64,000 bases of DNA from Paraburkholderia bannensis (GCF_014200455.1 NZ_JACHBW010000021.1:1-64000); one strand, 5' to 3'. Shown: positions 22,423-31,925, numbered from the stretch's first letter. The notes: a model not told the origin generated them from the letters alone. Made by a program: numbers and translations.

Positions 22423-24140
22423 GCCTTTGCCTCCGGCTTCGCGCTGGCCGTGCCGCCACCCGCATTGCTGCCGATAGGCGATTGTGCGTGCGCGAAGTCA
22501 CCCGCGCGACGGAAATCTTCGAGGTCGTTCACGCCGCGCCAGTGGCCGCGCACGAATTGCACTTCGATCTTCTCGCCGTCATCGATCAGCGCGTTGAGCA
22601 GCGCCGGCATGTCGAGCGTGTCGAAATCGGCGCGCGTCTGCAGTTGTGCGAGCTTGGCCTTGAGCTTGTCGCGGCCCGCGCCGCGCACGCTCGTGAGGCC
22701 GATCCAGCGACCGCCCGGCGCAGTGGCTTGCGATGCTTCATCCGACGACACGCGTTGCAGGTACACCTTGTTGCCGAACAGACCGCGATCGTCGCCCGCC
22801 GAGCACCATGCGAAGTCGCGCACGCTGGCGTTTTCCGAAGCCGGCGACGAGTCGATCACGACGCTGAATTCCGCGTCGCTTTCCACCAGGTCGCGCAGGA
22901 TGTAGCTGCGGAACAGCAGATCGCCGTACGAGATCACCGTGTCGTTATCGAGCGCATTGACGGCGCACGCGAGCGAGGCGAGTTCGTTGGTCTGTGCATA
23001 GCGTTCGTTGCGCGCGAGCTTGATGCCGGCCGTATCGATCGCTTCGGCCTTGTAGCCGCCCACCACCGTGATGTCGTTGATCGATTCCTTCTTGAACGCA
23101 TCGACCAGCCAGCGCAGCAGCGGCTTGCCCGCGACCGGCAGCATGACCTTCGGCTTGTCTTCGGTGACGGCGTCGAGGCCCGATCCGCGGCTGGCCGCCA
23201 GCACGATCGCCGAACCCGACGAACGCGTGGTCGACAGATAGCGGTTTTCCGCTTCCGAGTATTCGTCGGCGTCCTGCAGGCGGAAAATTTCGTTGACCGT
23301 AGCAATGCGGTCTTCCACGTCGACGAGCGTCTGCGTTTCGTAGATCGTCTTGGTCACGGCCTGCATCGCCGAAACCGCCGCGCGGATCTGGTGATTCGCC
23401 CAGATGATGGTGCTGATGCCCGCCTTGCGGAACACATCGGTCGGCGTGCTGTAGTACTTGGTCGGCACGATCACGAGCGGGCCACGGCCAGCCCATTCGC
23501 GCGCGAACGTGAGGATCTCGTCGGCTTTCGAGAGCTTGCTGTGGATCAGGATCGCGTCGGCGCCCGCCTGGCGATAGGCCTCGGCGCGCTTGAGCGCTTC
23601 GTCCATGCCCCAGCCGGCGATCAGCGCTTCCACGCGCGCCACGATCGAGAAGTTCTCGTCGGTCTGCGAGTCCTTGCCGGCCTTGATCTTGCCGCAGAAT
23701 TCGTCGATGTCGGCGAGCGGTTGCGCTTCGCCGCCGATGAAGCTGTTGGTCTTCGGGAACACCTTGTCTTCGATACAGACGCCGGCGATGCCGCGTTGTT
23801 CGAGCTTGCGCACGAGGCGGCGCACGTTGTTGAAGTTGCCGTAGCCGGTGTCGCCGTCGAGCAGGATCGGCAGATCGCTGGCGTCGGCCATGAATTCGAG
23901 GTTGTCGACCACCTGGGTCCAGCTGGCTTCGTTGTTGTCCCGCACGCCGAACTGCGCCGAAATCGACAGGCCCGAACCCCAGATCGCCTTGAAGCCCGCC
24001 TCGCGCGCGATTCGCGCCGACAGGCCGTTGTGCGCTTCCATCAGGAATTCGAGCTCGTTGCTCAACAGCATCTGACGCAGGCGTGCACTGCGCGAGGTGG
24101 AAACAGTTTGGGGAACCAGTGAGGGTTCGCGTGCGTTCAT
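22419..24140 (-). CDS. Phosphoenolpyruvate mutase fused to a nucleotidyltransferase domain
   Basis: This 573-residue protein is two enzymes in one. Residues about 18-295 form PEP mutase (PEP to phosphonopyruvate, making the C-P bond): DGDTGYGN, and the mutase signature EDK124-126 with K130 and NS at 132-133. Residues about 310-555 form a sugar-phosphate-type nucleotidyltransferase: AIVLAASRGSGLDAV at 311-325, KPK at 329-331, SYGDLLF and HWRGVNDLEDF. The loop differs from the usual LAAGxGxR (Ser for Gly, Gly for Arg). The domain probably activates AEP, for example as CMP-AEP, for transfer to a lipid or glycan. The ATG at 24140 has a GGAG site 9 bases upstream. First gene of the phosphonate operon. 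Confidence 0.88.
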   Translation of the reverse strand: MNAREPSLVPQTVSTSRSARLRQMLLSNELEFLMEAHNGLSARIAREAGFKAIWGSGLSISAQFGVRDNNEASWTQVVDNLEFMADASDLPILLDGDTGYGNFNNVRRLVRKLEQRGIAGVCIEDKVFPKTNSFIGGEAQPLADIDEFCGKIKAGKDSQTDENFSIVARVEALIAGWGMDEALKRAEAYRQAGADAILIHSKLSKADEILTFAREWAGRGPLVIVPTKYYSTPTDVFRKAGISTIIWANHQIRAAVSAMQAVTKTIYETQTLVDVEDRIATVNEIFRLQDADEYSEAENRYLSTTRSSGSAIVLAASRGSGLDAVTEDKPKVMLPVAGKPLLRWLVDAFKKESINDITVVGGYKAEAIDTAGIKLARNERYAQTNELASLACAVNALDNDTVISYGDLLFRSYILRDLVESDAEFSVVIDSSPASENASVRDFAWCSAGDDRGLFGNKVYLQRVSSDEASQATAPGGRWIGLTSVRGAGRDKLKAKLAQLQTRADFDTLDMPALLNALIDDGEKIEVQFVRGHWRGVNDLEDFRRAGDFAHAQSPIGSNAGGGTASAKPEAKA

Positions 24141-24682
24141 TTTTCTAGCTCCAGTGGACGTCGTCGCGCCGCGCTTTTCAAGCTGCGTCGCGTGCGTCGC
24201 ATCGTTGGTTAAACCGGATTCAGATCCGAGGTTCGCCGCTGTGAGAGTCGATTTTTCATCGCCGCATTGGCCGCCTGTAAAGCGCCATTCAGCGCGGCAA
24301 TCGATGCAAAGACTCATAAAAAGCGAGCCCAAAAACATCACGGGCTTTGGACCGAAGCCGCGACTATAACGGAAATGATTCGCACTTGCCGTCGATCCCC
24401 GCCAGAAGTGGCAAATCATGGAGTTGCTGTGAAATTTGTGGCTTTTAAGGGATTTTTCCGCCACTTTTTGTGCACTTTCGCGGCATGTGCTCCAACCCGT
24501 CCCACGCCCGGAGATTGGGTCGGTTTCCTATGAGGAAACAGGGTTCGTCCCAGGTCACGCGGCGGTTTGCGCGGGCCGTAAACACAGGAAGGCGAAGCGT
24601 CTCATTCGCCGGATTAAAGCGGCTTCGAAGCCAGATTCAAGCCGCCATGAAGCCCACGCCCCTCTGACCGACCAAGCAGACG
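24141..24682. other. Divergent control region between phosphonate operon and chemoreceptor
   Basis: About 540 bp that should hold promoters for both directions. A Fur-like box with a -10 element for the phosphonate operon is at 24363-24389. An open frame continues upstream of the PEP mutase start but lacks family sequence. No gene is supported. Confidence 0.5.
24363..24389 (-). promoter_or_regulatory. Possible promoter with Fur-like box, phosphonate operon
   Basis: On the minus strand a TATAGT -10 (24363-24368) lies just after a 19-bp box, GCAAGTGCGAATCATTTCC (24371-24389), which shares TGCGAATC-A/G-TTT with the box before the PepSY gene and with the Fur pattern. No good -35 is seen, and the leader would be about 215 bases. 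This is a suggestion only. Confidence 0.3.
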
Positions 24683-26230
24683 ATGACTCTCAACAAGAAA
24701 CTCCGCTCGATGATCGCGATCCTCTGGATCGGCCTGCTCCTGATCGTTGCCTTCGGCGCCTGGCAAAGCCGCGACGGCATGATCCGCGAACGGCGCACAC
24801 AACTGACGACGCTCGTGGAAGAAGCCACCAGCATCGCCAACTATTATTACGGACTCTCGCAGCACAACGTCATGCCCGAAGCCGATGCGCAAAAGCAGGC
24901 GCTCGCCGTGATCGGTTCGATCCGCTACGGCAAGGACGGTTATCTGAGCGTCAATAACTCGCAGGCCGTGATGCTGATGCATCCGATCAAGCCCGAACTG
25001 AACGGCAAGACGCTCACCGATTTCGCCGATCCCTCGGGCAAACACGTTTTCACGGCGCTTTCGGCGGCGGCCAACCAGCCCGGCGGCGGCTTCGTCGACT
25101 ATCTCTGGTCCAAGCCCGGCCATAGCGAGCCGGTGCCCAAGCTGAGCTTTGGCAATCGCTTCGCGCCGTGGGACTGGGTGATCGTCACCGGCATGTATAT
25201 GGACGATGTGAGCGCCACGTTCTACAGCAGCCTGCTGCGCTGGCTGCTCGTGACCTTCGTGCTGGGCGGCGTCGCGACCGTGGTGATGGCGCTCGTGGTC
25301 AGGAGCGTGCGCGGCAGCATCGGCGGCGAACTGGAAACCGCGGTCGACACGGCCCGGCGCATCGCCCAGGGCGATCTCACTTCGCGTGTCGACGTGCACG
25401 GCTCCAACGAGCAAAGCCTGATGCACGCGCTCGCCACCATGCAGGCCGCGCTGGTGCAGACGGTCGCGCGCGTGCGCAGCGGCGCGGAAAACATCAACGT
25501 GGGCGCGAACGAAATCGCCGCGGGCAACACCGACCTCTCGCAACGCACCGAGGAACAGGCCGCAGCACTGGTACAGACCGCGTCGAGCATGGACCAGATG
25601 ACGGCCAACGTGCGGCAGAACGCGGACAGCGCGGAGCACGCGGCGACGCTCGCCAGCCAGGCCGCCGACGTGGCCACGCGCGGCAGCGTCGTGGTGGACG
25701 ACGTGGTGCGCACGATGGGCGACATAACGCACAGCTCGCAGCAGATCGGCGACATCATCGGCGTGATCGACGGCATTGCCTTCCAGACCAATATCCTCGC
25801 GCTCAACGCCGCCGTGGAAGCGGCGCGCGCGGGCGAACAGGGGCGCGGTTTCGCGGTGGTCGCGGCGGAAGTGCGCAGCCTCGCGCAGCGCTCGGCGGCG
25901 GCGGCCAAGGAGATCAAGGCGCTGATCGAAAAGTCGACCGGAACCGTGACCGAAGGTCAGCAACTCGTGACCCATGCGGGCACGACGATGAGCGAAATCG
26001 TGCAATCGGTGCGGCGCGTGCACGAAATTCTCGAAGAGATCAGCAACGCCTCGCGCGAACAGAGCGCGGGTATCGAGCAGGTCAATCGCGCGGTGGGCGA
26101 GATGGATCAGGTGACGCAGCAGAACGCGGCACTGGTGGAACAAGCGGCGGCGGCGGCGCATTCGCTCAAGGATCAGGTGAGCGGGCTGCGCGAGTCGATC
26201 GCGAGTTTCAGGCTGCCGGCGATGGGGTGA
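24683..26230 (+). CDS. Methyl-accepting chemotaxis protein, single-Cache type
   Basis: This 515-residue chemoreceptor has a first membrane helix (AILWIGLLLIVAFGAW, residues about 11-27), a periplasmic sCache_2-like domain to about 185 (IANYYYGLS, RYGKDGYLSVNNSQ, VTGMYMDDV), a second helix at 190-210, a HAMP domain, and a long signalling coiled coil whose tip is IDGIAFQTNILALNAAVEAA. There is no CheR-binding pentapeptide at the C terminus. It senses a small ligand, often an organic acid in this class, and passes the signal to CheA/CheW. It stands alone. Confidence 0.92.
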   Translation: MTLNKKLRSMIAILWIGLLLIVAFGAWQSRDGMIRERRTQLTTLVEEATSIANYYYGLSQHNVMPEADAQKQALAVIGSIRYGKDGYLSVNNSQAVMLMHPIKPELNGKTLTDFADPSGKHVFTALSAAANQPGGGFVDYLWSKPGHSEPVPKLSFGNRFAPWDWVIVTGMYMDDVSATFYSSLLRWLLVTFVLGGVATVVMALVVRSVRGSIGGELETAVDTARRIAQGDLTSRVDVHGSNEQSLMHALATMQAALVQTVARVRSGAENINVGANEIAAGNTDLSQRTEEQAAALVQTASSMDQMTANVRQNADSAEHAATLASQAADVATRGSVVVDDVVRTMGDITHSSQQIGDIIGVIDGIAFQTNILALNAAVEAARAGEQGRGFAVVAAEVRSLAQRSAAAAKEIKALIEKSTGTVTEGQQLVTHAGTTMSEIVQSVRRVHEILEEISNASREQSAGIEQVNRAVGEMDQVTQQNAALVEQAAAAAHSLKDQVSGLRESIASFRLPAMG

Positions 26231-26377
26231 GGCGGATGTAGCGAGGGAGTGCGGACGCCACGGGTCGGGGAGGCTGTGGCGCTTAGCTTTATGGGATAAG
26301 TCGGGTGCGCACCTAAAATTTCATTTTAATTACTCTATGTTTACAATAATATTCTAGCCACCCCCTGCTCCACCCCG

Positions 26378-28093
26378 ATGATCCGTTCCAGGAAACCGCC
26401 GCGCGATCCGCACGCCACCGCGACCCGGCATCCGATGCTGGCGCCGCAATTGCCCGCGTGGCGCTCGAAACTCGTCGTGTTCATCACCTTTGCGGCCTTC
26501 GCTGCGCTCGCGGGCCGCGCGCTCTGGGTCCAGGTCGTCAATCACGGGTTCTACGTCAAGCAGGGGCAAAAGCGCTATCAGCGCACGCTCGAACTCGACG
26601 CCATGCGCGGTCGCATCGTCGACCGCAACGGCGCGTTGCTCGCGGTGAGCCTGGAAACCTTCGAAATCTGGGCCAATCCGAAGCTGCTCGACGAAGCCGC
26701 GCACGGGCCGCTCGCGAAGCTGCTCGACATGCCCGTCTCCGAGCTGCGCCGCCGTCTGCCGGCCGAGCGCTCGTTCGTGCTGCTCAAGCGCCAGGTGGAC
26801 GCCGAAACCGCCGCCCATATAGACGAGATGGCCACCGGCGGCATCACGCTGATCGCCGATTCGAAGCGCTTCTATCCCGAGGGCGAATCCGCCGCGCACG
26901 TGGTGGGCTTTACCGATGTCGAGGATAAAGGCCAGGAAGGCGTCGAGCTGGCCGCGGATAAACGCCTGCACGGCACGCCGGGGCAACGCGAAGTGATCCG
27001 CGACCGGCTGGGCCGCGTGATTTCGGAGCCGAGCGAGCGCGTCCAGCCCAGAAACGGCGACACGGTCCAGCTCACCATCGACCGGCGCGTGCAGCAGCTC
27101 GCTTATTCGCAGCTCAAGGCCGCCGTCGCGAAAAATCACGCGGAAGCCGGCAGCGTCGTGGTGCTCGACGCGCAGAACGGCGACATTCTCGCGCTCGCCA
27201 ATTACCCGTCGTTCGATCCGAACAATCGCTCGCGGCTCACCGGCCGTCAGCTACGCAACCGCGCCGTGATCGACACGTTCGAGCCTGGATCGACGATCAA
27301 ACCCGTGGTCGCGGCACTCTCGATGGATCTGCGCAAGGTCAACGCCAACACCATCATCGATACCACGCCGGGCACCTTCCGCATTGGCCCCGCCGTGATT
27401 CACGATACGTCCAACCACGGTCGCATGACGGTGGCCGAGGCGATCCAGAAGTCGAGCAATATCGCGCTTGCGAAGATGGCGCTCAACCTGCCCGCGCAGA
27501 CCATCTGGAACAAGTATCAGGACTATGGCCTTGGCTTGCGGCCCGAAGTGACGTTCCCCGGCGCCGCGGCGGGCCGCGTGCGGCCGTGGGCGCGCTGGCG
27601 TCCGATCGAGCAGGCGACCATGGCCTACGGATATGGGCTGTCGGCTTCGCTGCTGCAGATCGCCCAGGTCTACACGGCTTATGCCGGCGACGGCACGATG
27701 TACCCCGCGAAGCTCTTGCATGACGGCGCGCCCGGTTCCGCCGCGACGCAGCCGCGCACGGTCACCACGCCCGCTACTGCGGCCGCTTTGCGCACCATGC
27801 TGGAATCGGCCACGCGTGAAGGCGGCACGGGCCGCGCGGCGAACGTCGAAGGTTATCGCGTCGGCGGCAAGACCGGCACGGCGCGCAAGCAGATCGGCGC
27901 GGGCTATGCGAAGAACCGCTATCGCGCGCTGTTCGTCGGCATGGCGCCGATGAGCGCGCCGCGTGTGATCGTCGCCGTCATGATCGACGATCCGGCGGGC
28001 GGCTCGTTCTATGGCGGCACCGTTGCGGGTCCGGTGTTCTCGGGCGTGATGCAAGGCACGCTGCAAATGATGGGCGTTGCGCCCGACGCATGA
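26378..28093 (+). CDS. FtsI/PBP3-like peptidoglycan transpeptidase
   Basis: This 571-residue class B penicillin-binding protein cross-links peptidoglycan in the periplasm. It has one membrane anchor (residues about 31-50), a PBP dimerisation domain with AMRGRIVDRNGALLAVS, and a transpeptidase domain with Ser305-x-x-Lys308 in EPGSTIKP, the SSN motif in QKSSNIAL, and Lys498 in GGKTGTARK. The motifs are complete, so it should be active and bind beta-lactams. It is not in a division and cell-wall (dcw) cluster: neighbours are a chemoreceptor and a DUF4148 gene. It is probably a second FtsI-like enzyme besides the dcw copy. The upstream 150 bp are unusually AT-rich. Confidence 0.9.
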   Translation: MIRSRKPPRDPHATATRHPMLAPQLPAWRSKLVVFITFAAFAALAGRALWVQVVNHGFYVKQGQKRYQRTLELDAMRGRIVDRNGALLAVSLETFEIWANPKLLDEAAHGPLAKLLDMPVSELRRRLPAERSFVLLKRQVDAETAAHIDEMATGGITLIADSKRFYPEGESAAHVVGFTDVEDKGQEGVELAADKRLHGTPGQREVIRDRLGRVISEPSERVQPRNGDTVQLTIDRRVQQLAYSQLKAAVAKNHAEAGSVVVLDAQNGDILALANYPSFDPNNRSRLTGRQLRNRAVIDTFEPGSTIKPVVAALSMDLRKVNANTIIDTTPGTFRIGPAVIHDTSNHGRMTVAEAIQKSSNIALAKMALNLPAQTIWNKYQDYGLGLRPEVTFPGAAAGRVRPWARWRPIEQATMAYGYGLSASLLQIAQVYTAYAGDGTMYPAKLLHDGAPGSAATQPRTVTTPATAAALRTMLESATREGGTGRAANVEGYRVGGKTGTARKQIGAGYAKNRYRALFVGMAPMSAPRVIVAVMIDDPAGGSFYGGTVAGPVFSGVMQGTLQMMGVAPDA

Positions 28094-28118
28094 AAAAAGC
28101 GCCGCATCGATGCGGCGC
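28093..28118 (-). terminator. Terminator of the DUF4148 gene
   Basis: A 20-bp perfect palindrome, GCGCCGCATCGATGCGGCGC (28099-28118), precedes six A on the plus strand, that is, a T-run on the minus strand. It fits a terminator for the minus-strand gene ending at 28158, and overlaps the end of the PBP gene. Confidence 0.75.
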
Positions 28119-28157
28119 CTTCGCTTGCAACCTGCTCCTGCCGATCAACCGTGCGGC

Positions 28158-28523
28158 TCAATGATGGCTGTAGGCCGCCGGTTCCGCGCTGCGCGCCGCT
28201 GCTGCCGGGCCGCCCGCTTCGCTCGTCTGAGCCGGCTGTGCGCCATAGCCCGATCGCGCGATATCGTTCTGCGGCTGCTGTTGCGCGACGCGCGCTTCGC
28301 CGGCGCGCTTCGCTTCCAGGCGGCGCAGGGCGGCCTGGATGTCATCGGGATAGTTGACTTCGTTGCCCGACGCCGGGCTGTAGCCGACCGATTCGAGGTC
28401 GACCAGCTCCTGCACCACCTGCGCACGCGTCAATGGGCCATTGTGGTTCGATTGTGCAAACGACATCGCCGGAATCACCGCGATCATCGAAACCAGCGCC
28501 GTGCGTAGCATTGCGTTCTTCAC
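28158..28523 (-). CDS. Exported DUF4148 protein
   Basis: This 121-residue protein has a signal peptide (MKNAMLRTALVSMIAVIPAM, cut after SFA) and a short domain LTRAQVVQELVDLESVGYSP...YPDDIQAALRRLEA typical of DUF4148, a periplasmic family abundant in Burkholderiaceae and of unknown role. The C-terminal part is rich in Ala, Gln and Gly and ends in a His pair. It is read alone and ends at the hairpin at 28099. Confidence 0.85.
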   Translation of the reverse strand: MKNAMLRTALVSMIAVIPAMSFAQSNHNGPLTRAQVVQELVDLESVGYSPASGNEVNYPDDIQAALRRLEAKRAGEARVAQQQPQNDIARSGYGAQPAQTSEAGGPAAAARSAEPAAYSHH

Positions 28524-28709
28524 CGTACTCTCCTGTGGTCTGAACGGACTCGCTGCGCGGGCGATCTGCCGCGCGAGCGGCGAGTCGATGCGACAAGTCT
28601 ACGCAGCACCCGCGCACCTAAAAACCGGGCTACGAGGGGAGGACTGTTCCAGTCTGCGGAAGATTGGTGAGGACTTCTGCGCGAGGCATGCCGTGCGGGC
28701 GCGCGCGCT

Positions 28710-29438
28710 TCAGATCTGGTCGCGCCCGAAGGCCCGCAGCGCGTCGAGATCGGCGACATCCACGCGGTTATACGAAAGCGTGACAAGACCTTCGCGTTCG
28801 AGCGTCTGCAAAGCCTGATTGACGCGCTGGCGCGACGCGCCCGCCAGCATGCCGATCTCCTCCTGCGAGATCTCCAGCGCGTGGCCGGTCTCGGGATAGA
28901 GATCGGGATTGAACATCTGCGCGAGTGCCTGCGCCACGCGTGCATCGACATCGAGCAGGCGGCTGTTCTGGATCAGGCCGATGAATTCGCCCATGCGGTT
29001 GTTGAGCTGATGGATCACGAAGCGGTTGAACGGCAGGCTGCTATCCATGAGCCGATGGAACGTATCGGCGGGTACGGCCATCACGAGCGAGGGCTGCAGC
29101 GCAATCACGTCGTATTTGCGTGGCTCGCGTTTGATCACACTGCCCTCGCCGAACCAGCCGCCATGCGGCACGCCCGAAAACGTGCAGCCGCGCCCCGACG
29201 CATTGAAAATCGCCAGCTTGACGAGCCCGCTGCTCACGCCCAGCCAGTACGCCGACGGCGCTTCGCGCGCGGCCACCGTCGCGCCCGGCGCATACGACTG
29301 CGCGTGCGAGGTTTCGAGCACCCACGCGCGATGTTCGGGCGCGAGAGCGCGATACCAGGCGCAGCGCTCGAAGAGCGCCGCGAGTCGCGCGGCGGTGTCT
29401 TTTTCCGGGGGCATAATGGTTGAATCAGTGGATTGCAT
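28710..29438 (-). CDS. Crp/Fnr-family transcriptional regulator
   Basis: This 242-residue protein (from 29438; an ATG at 29414 is also possible) has an N-terminal cyclic-nucleotide-binding fold (YAPGATVAAREAPSAYWLGV, GGWFGEGSVI) and a C-terminal winged helix with ISQEEIGMLAGASRQRVNQA, then LQTLEREGLV. The Arg-Ser pair that binds cAMP in CRP is not evident, and no Fnr-type cysteine cluster is present, so the ligand is unknown. It is divergent from the acyl-CoA synthetase gene, with about 150 bp between them, and may control it. Confidence 0.85.
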   Translation of the reverse strand: MQSTDSTIMPPEKDTAARLAALFERCAWYRALAPEHRAWVLETSHAQSYAPGATVAAREAPSAYWLGVSSGLVKLAIFNASGRGCTFSGVPHGGWFGEGSVIKREPRKYDVIALQPSLVMAVPADTFHRLMDSSLPFNRFVIHQLNNRMGEFIGLIQNSRLLDVDARVAQALAQMFNPDLYPETGHALEISQEEIGMLAGASRQRVNQALQTLEREGLVTLSYNRVDVADLDALRAFGRDQI

Positions 29439-29590
29439 CGCGGCCGACCTCGCAAAGAAGCGCCCCGCGCACCGGCTCTGTCGCGCCAGCGACAGACTCC
29501 CGTACACGGTCCTGCTACGGTAGAGCGAATCATACCGGCAGCAGACAAGCCCACAGCATAAGCCGATAAAACCCGCCAGGAGACAGCACC

Positions 29591-31273
29591 ATGCCGAACC
29601 CGTTCGAACAAGGACTTGCGCAGCGCGAGGCCAACTACGTGCCGCTCACGCCCATCGACTTCATCGCGCGCGCCGCCGAAGTCTACGGCGAGCGCCTCGC
29701 GATGGTTCACGGCGAGGTGCGCCGCAACTGGCGCGAGACCTACGCGCGCACGCGGCGCCTCGCGAGCGCGCTCGAACGCGCGGGCATCGGTCGCGGCGAC
29801 ACCGTCGCCGTGCTGCTTCCCAACGTTCCGGCGATGGTCGAAGCGCACTTCGGCGTGCCGATGCTCGGCGCGGTGCTCAATACCCTCAACACGCGCCTCG
29901 ACGTCGCGACGATGCTGTTCATGCTGCGTCATGGCGAAGCAAAAGTGCTGATTGTCGATACGGAATACGCCGCGCTCGCGCAACGCGCGGCGCTCGAATT
30001 CCCCGAGCTGAAAATCATCAGCGTCGCCGATATCGCACCCGCCGATGCCGAACACTTCCCGCGCGCCACCGACTACGAAGCCTTCCTCGAACAGGGCGAC
30101 CCCGAGTACGTCTGGCAGCCGCCCGCGAATGAGTGGGATGCCATCGCGCTGAACTACACCTCGGGCACGACCGGCGATCCGAAGGGCGTCGTTTATCACC
30201 ATCGCGGCGCCTATCTGAACGCGGTGAGCAATATCCTCGAATGGGATCTGCCCAAGCATGCGGTCTATCTCTGGACGCTGCCGCTGTTTCACTGCAACGG
30301 CTGGTGCTTCGCGTGGACCGTGGCGGCGCGCGCGGGCGTGAACGTCTGCCTGCGCAAGTTCGACGCAAAGCTCGTATTCGATCTGATACGCAGCGAAGGC
30401 GTGACGCACTATTGCGGCGCGCCCATCGTGCAAGGCGCGCTCGCCGATGCACCGGCCGCGTATCGCGAAGGCATCGCTCACACGGTGCGCACCATGGTGG
30501 CGGGCGCGCCGCCCGCACCGGCCGTAATCGCGAAGATGAAGACCATCGGCATCGAACTCACGCACGTCTATGGACTCACCGAGGTCTATGGCCCGGCGTC
30601 GGTGTGCGCCGTGCAGGAAAGCTGGAAGATGCTGCCCGACGAGGAACAGGCGCGACTCGCCGCGCGTCAGGGCGTGCGTTATCACCTGCAAAGCGGCATC
30701 AGCGTGCGCAACCCCACGACGATGGAGCCGGTGCCCAACGACGGCGAAACGCTCGGCGAAATCATGTTCCGCGGCAACATCTGCATGAAGGGCTATCTGA
30801 AGAACGAGCGCGCCACCGACGACGCGTTTCGCGGCGGCTGGTTCCATACCGGCGATCTCGGCGTGATGACGCCCGACGGTTACGTGCGCATCACGGACCG
30901 CAGCAAGGACATCATCATCTCGGGCGGCGAGAACATTTCGAGCATCGAAGTCGAGGACGCGCTGTACCGCCACCCCGCCGTGGCGCTCGCCGCCGTGGTG
31001 GCGATGCCCGACGCGAAGTGGGGCGAAGTGCCCTGCGCATTCGTCGAACTGCGCGCAGGAGAAAGCGCCACGCCGGAGGAAATCATCGCGCATTGCCGGG
31101 CTCTGCTGGCCCATTACAAGGTGCCGCGCGTCGTGAAATTCGGCGAGTTGCCGCGCACCGCAACGGGCAAGATCCAGAAATACGAACTGCGTGCGCAAGT
31201 GGGATCGCAGGCGGCAATCGACGTCGCCAAGGACGTCGCCAAGGCAGGCGACACCGGCAAACCCGTCGAATGA
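29591..31273 (+). CDS. Acyl-CoA synthetase (AMP-dependent, fatty-acid type)
   Basis: This 560-residue adenylate-forming enzyme activates a carboxylic acid with ATP and joins it to CoA. Seen: the P-loop NYTSGTTGDPKGVVYHHRGA, core motif YGLTEVYGP, GWFHTGDLGV, the hinge DRSKDIIISGGENISS, and the catalytic Lys in TATGKIQKYELR. Its layout matches AlkK-like medium-chain synthetases; the exact acid is not clear. An AGGAGA site lies 10 bases upstream of the ATG. The divergent Crp/Fnr regulator is the likely local control. Confidence 0.9.
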   Translation: MPNPFEQGLAQREANYVPLTPIDFIARAAEVYGERLAMVHGEVRRNWRETYARTRRLASALERAGIGRGDTVAVLLPNVPAMVEAHFGVPMLGAVLNTLNTRLDVATMLFMLRHGEAKVLIVDTEYAALAQRAALEFPELKIISVADIAPADAEHFPRATDYEAFLEQGDPEYVWQPPANEWDAIALNYTSGTTGDPKGVVYHHRGAYLNAVSNILEWDLPKHAVYLWTLPLFHCNGWCFAWTVAARAGVNVCLRKFDAKLVFDLIRSEGVTHYCGAPIVQGALADAPAAYREGIAHTVRTMVAGAPPAPAVIAKMKTIGIELTHVYGLTEVYGPASVCAVQESWKMLPDEEQARLAARQGVRYHLQSGISVRNPTTMEPVPNDGETLGEIMFRGNICMKGYLKNERATDDAFRGGWFHTGDLGVMTPDGYVRITDRSKDIIISGGENISSIEVEDALYRHPAVALAAVVAMPDAKWGEVPCAFVELRAGESATPEEIIAHCRALLAHYKVPRVVKFGELPRTATGKIQKYELRAQVGSQAAIDVAKDVAKAGDTGKPVE

Positions 31274-31610
31274 AGGGTTTTTGAATTTAAATCGAAACCT
31301 TATTGAAATGTTGTGGGCGCAACGGTTGCGAGGCATTGAGCGCAGCCGGGCGTCGAATGTAACGCCTCTTGACAATCTGACCCTTTGAAAACGAACGGCA
31401 AGGTTCAGAAACGGCCTGTAATCCTTTTTGCATCAAGGCCTAAACGTTAATTCGCCCATTTCGTGTGTCGGTGGGCTCGAAATGAAAGCTTACAAGTGCT
31501 CACGTATTCACGGACTTCCGCCCGATAAGCTTTGTTCCATGGTCGAACGCAACGCAGCGCACCGCGCACTGCAAGAAGCGGACGACGGACTTCGATGAGG
31601 AGGAAAGAAT
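31274..31610. other. Intergenic region upstream of the histidine-rich protein gene
   Basis: About 340 bp, more AT-rich than its neighbours, especially near 31275-31310 and 31395-31460. No gene is supported. It probably carries the promoter of the gene at 31611. Confidence 0.4.
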
Positions 31611-31925
31611 ATGAATACGAAGAGCTGGAAGACCCCGGCACGCGCTCTCGCCGCTGCTCTACTGGCAGGCGGCGCGCTAATGGGTGCCTCGAGCGCCTTC
31701 GCCCAGTCCGCGCCGTATGGCTTGCGCGCCGACTCGGCGCCGCGATACGGTGAAGCGCACATGATGCCGGTGGGCGTGCAACTGTCGATCGGCTGGCATG
31801 ACAACCGTTACTGGGACGGCCACCGCTACTGGGAACATGACGAGTGGATGCACCACCATCCGCACGATCCGGGTCCCCCGCGCTGGCACGACGACCATCG
31901 TCCGCCGCCCCCGCCGCGCTATTGA
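31611..31925 (+). CDS. Small exported His/Trp/Asp-rich protein
   Basis: This 104-residue protein has a clear signal peptide (ARALAAALLAGGALMGASSA, cleaved after AFA). The mature part begins QSAPYGLRAD and becomes rich in His, Trp, Asp and Tyr (WHDNRYWDGHRYWEHDEWMH), ending with a Pro tract. Such sequence suggests metal binding or wall contact in the periplasm, though no function is known. A strong GAGGAGGAAAG site lies just before the ATG. A long hairpin follows the gene, so it is probably well expressed and read alone. Confidence 0.8.
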   Translation: MNTKSWKTPARALAAALLAGGALMGASSAFAQSAPYGLRADSAPRYGEAHMMPVGVQLSIGWHDNRYWDGHRYWEHDEWMHHHPHDPGPPRWHDDHRPPPPPRY

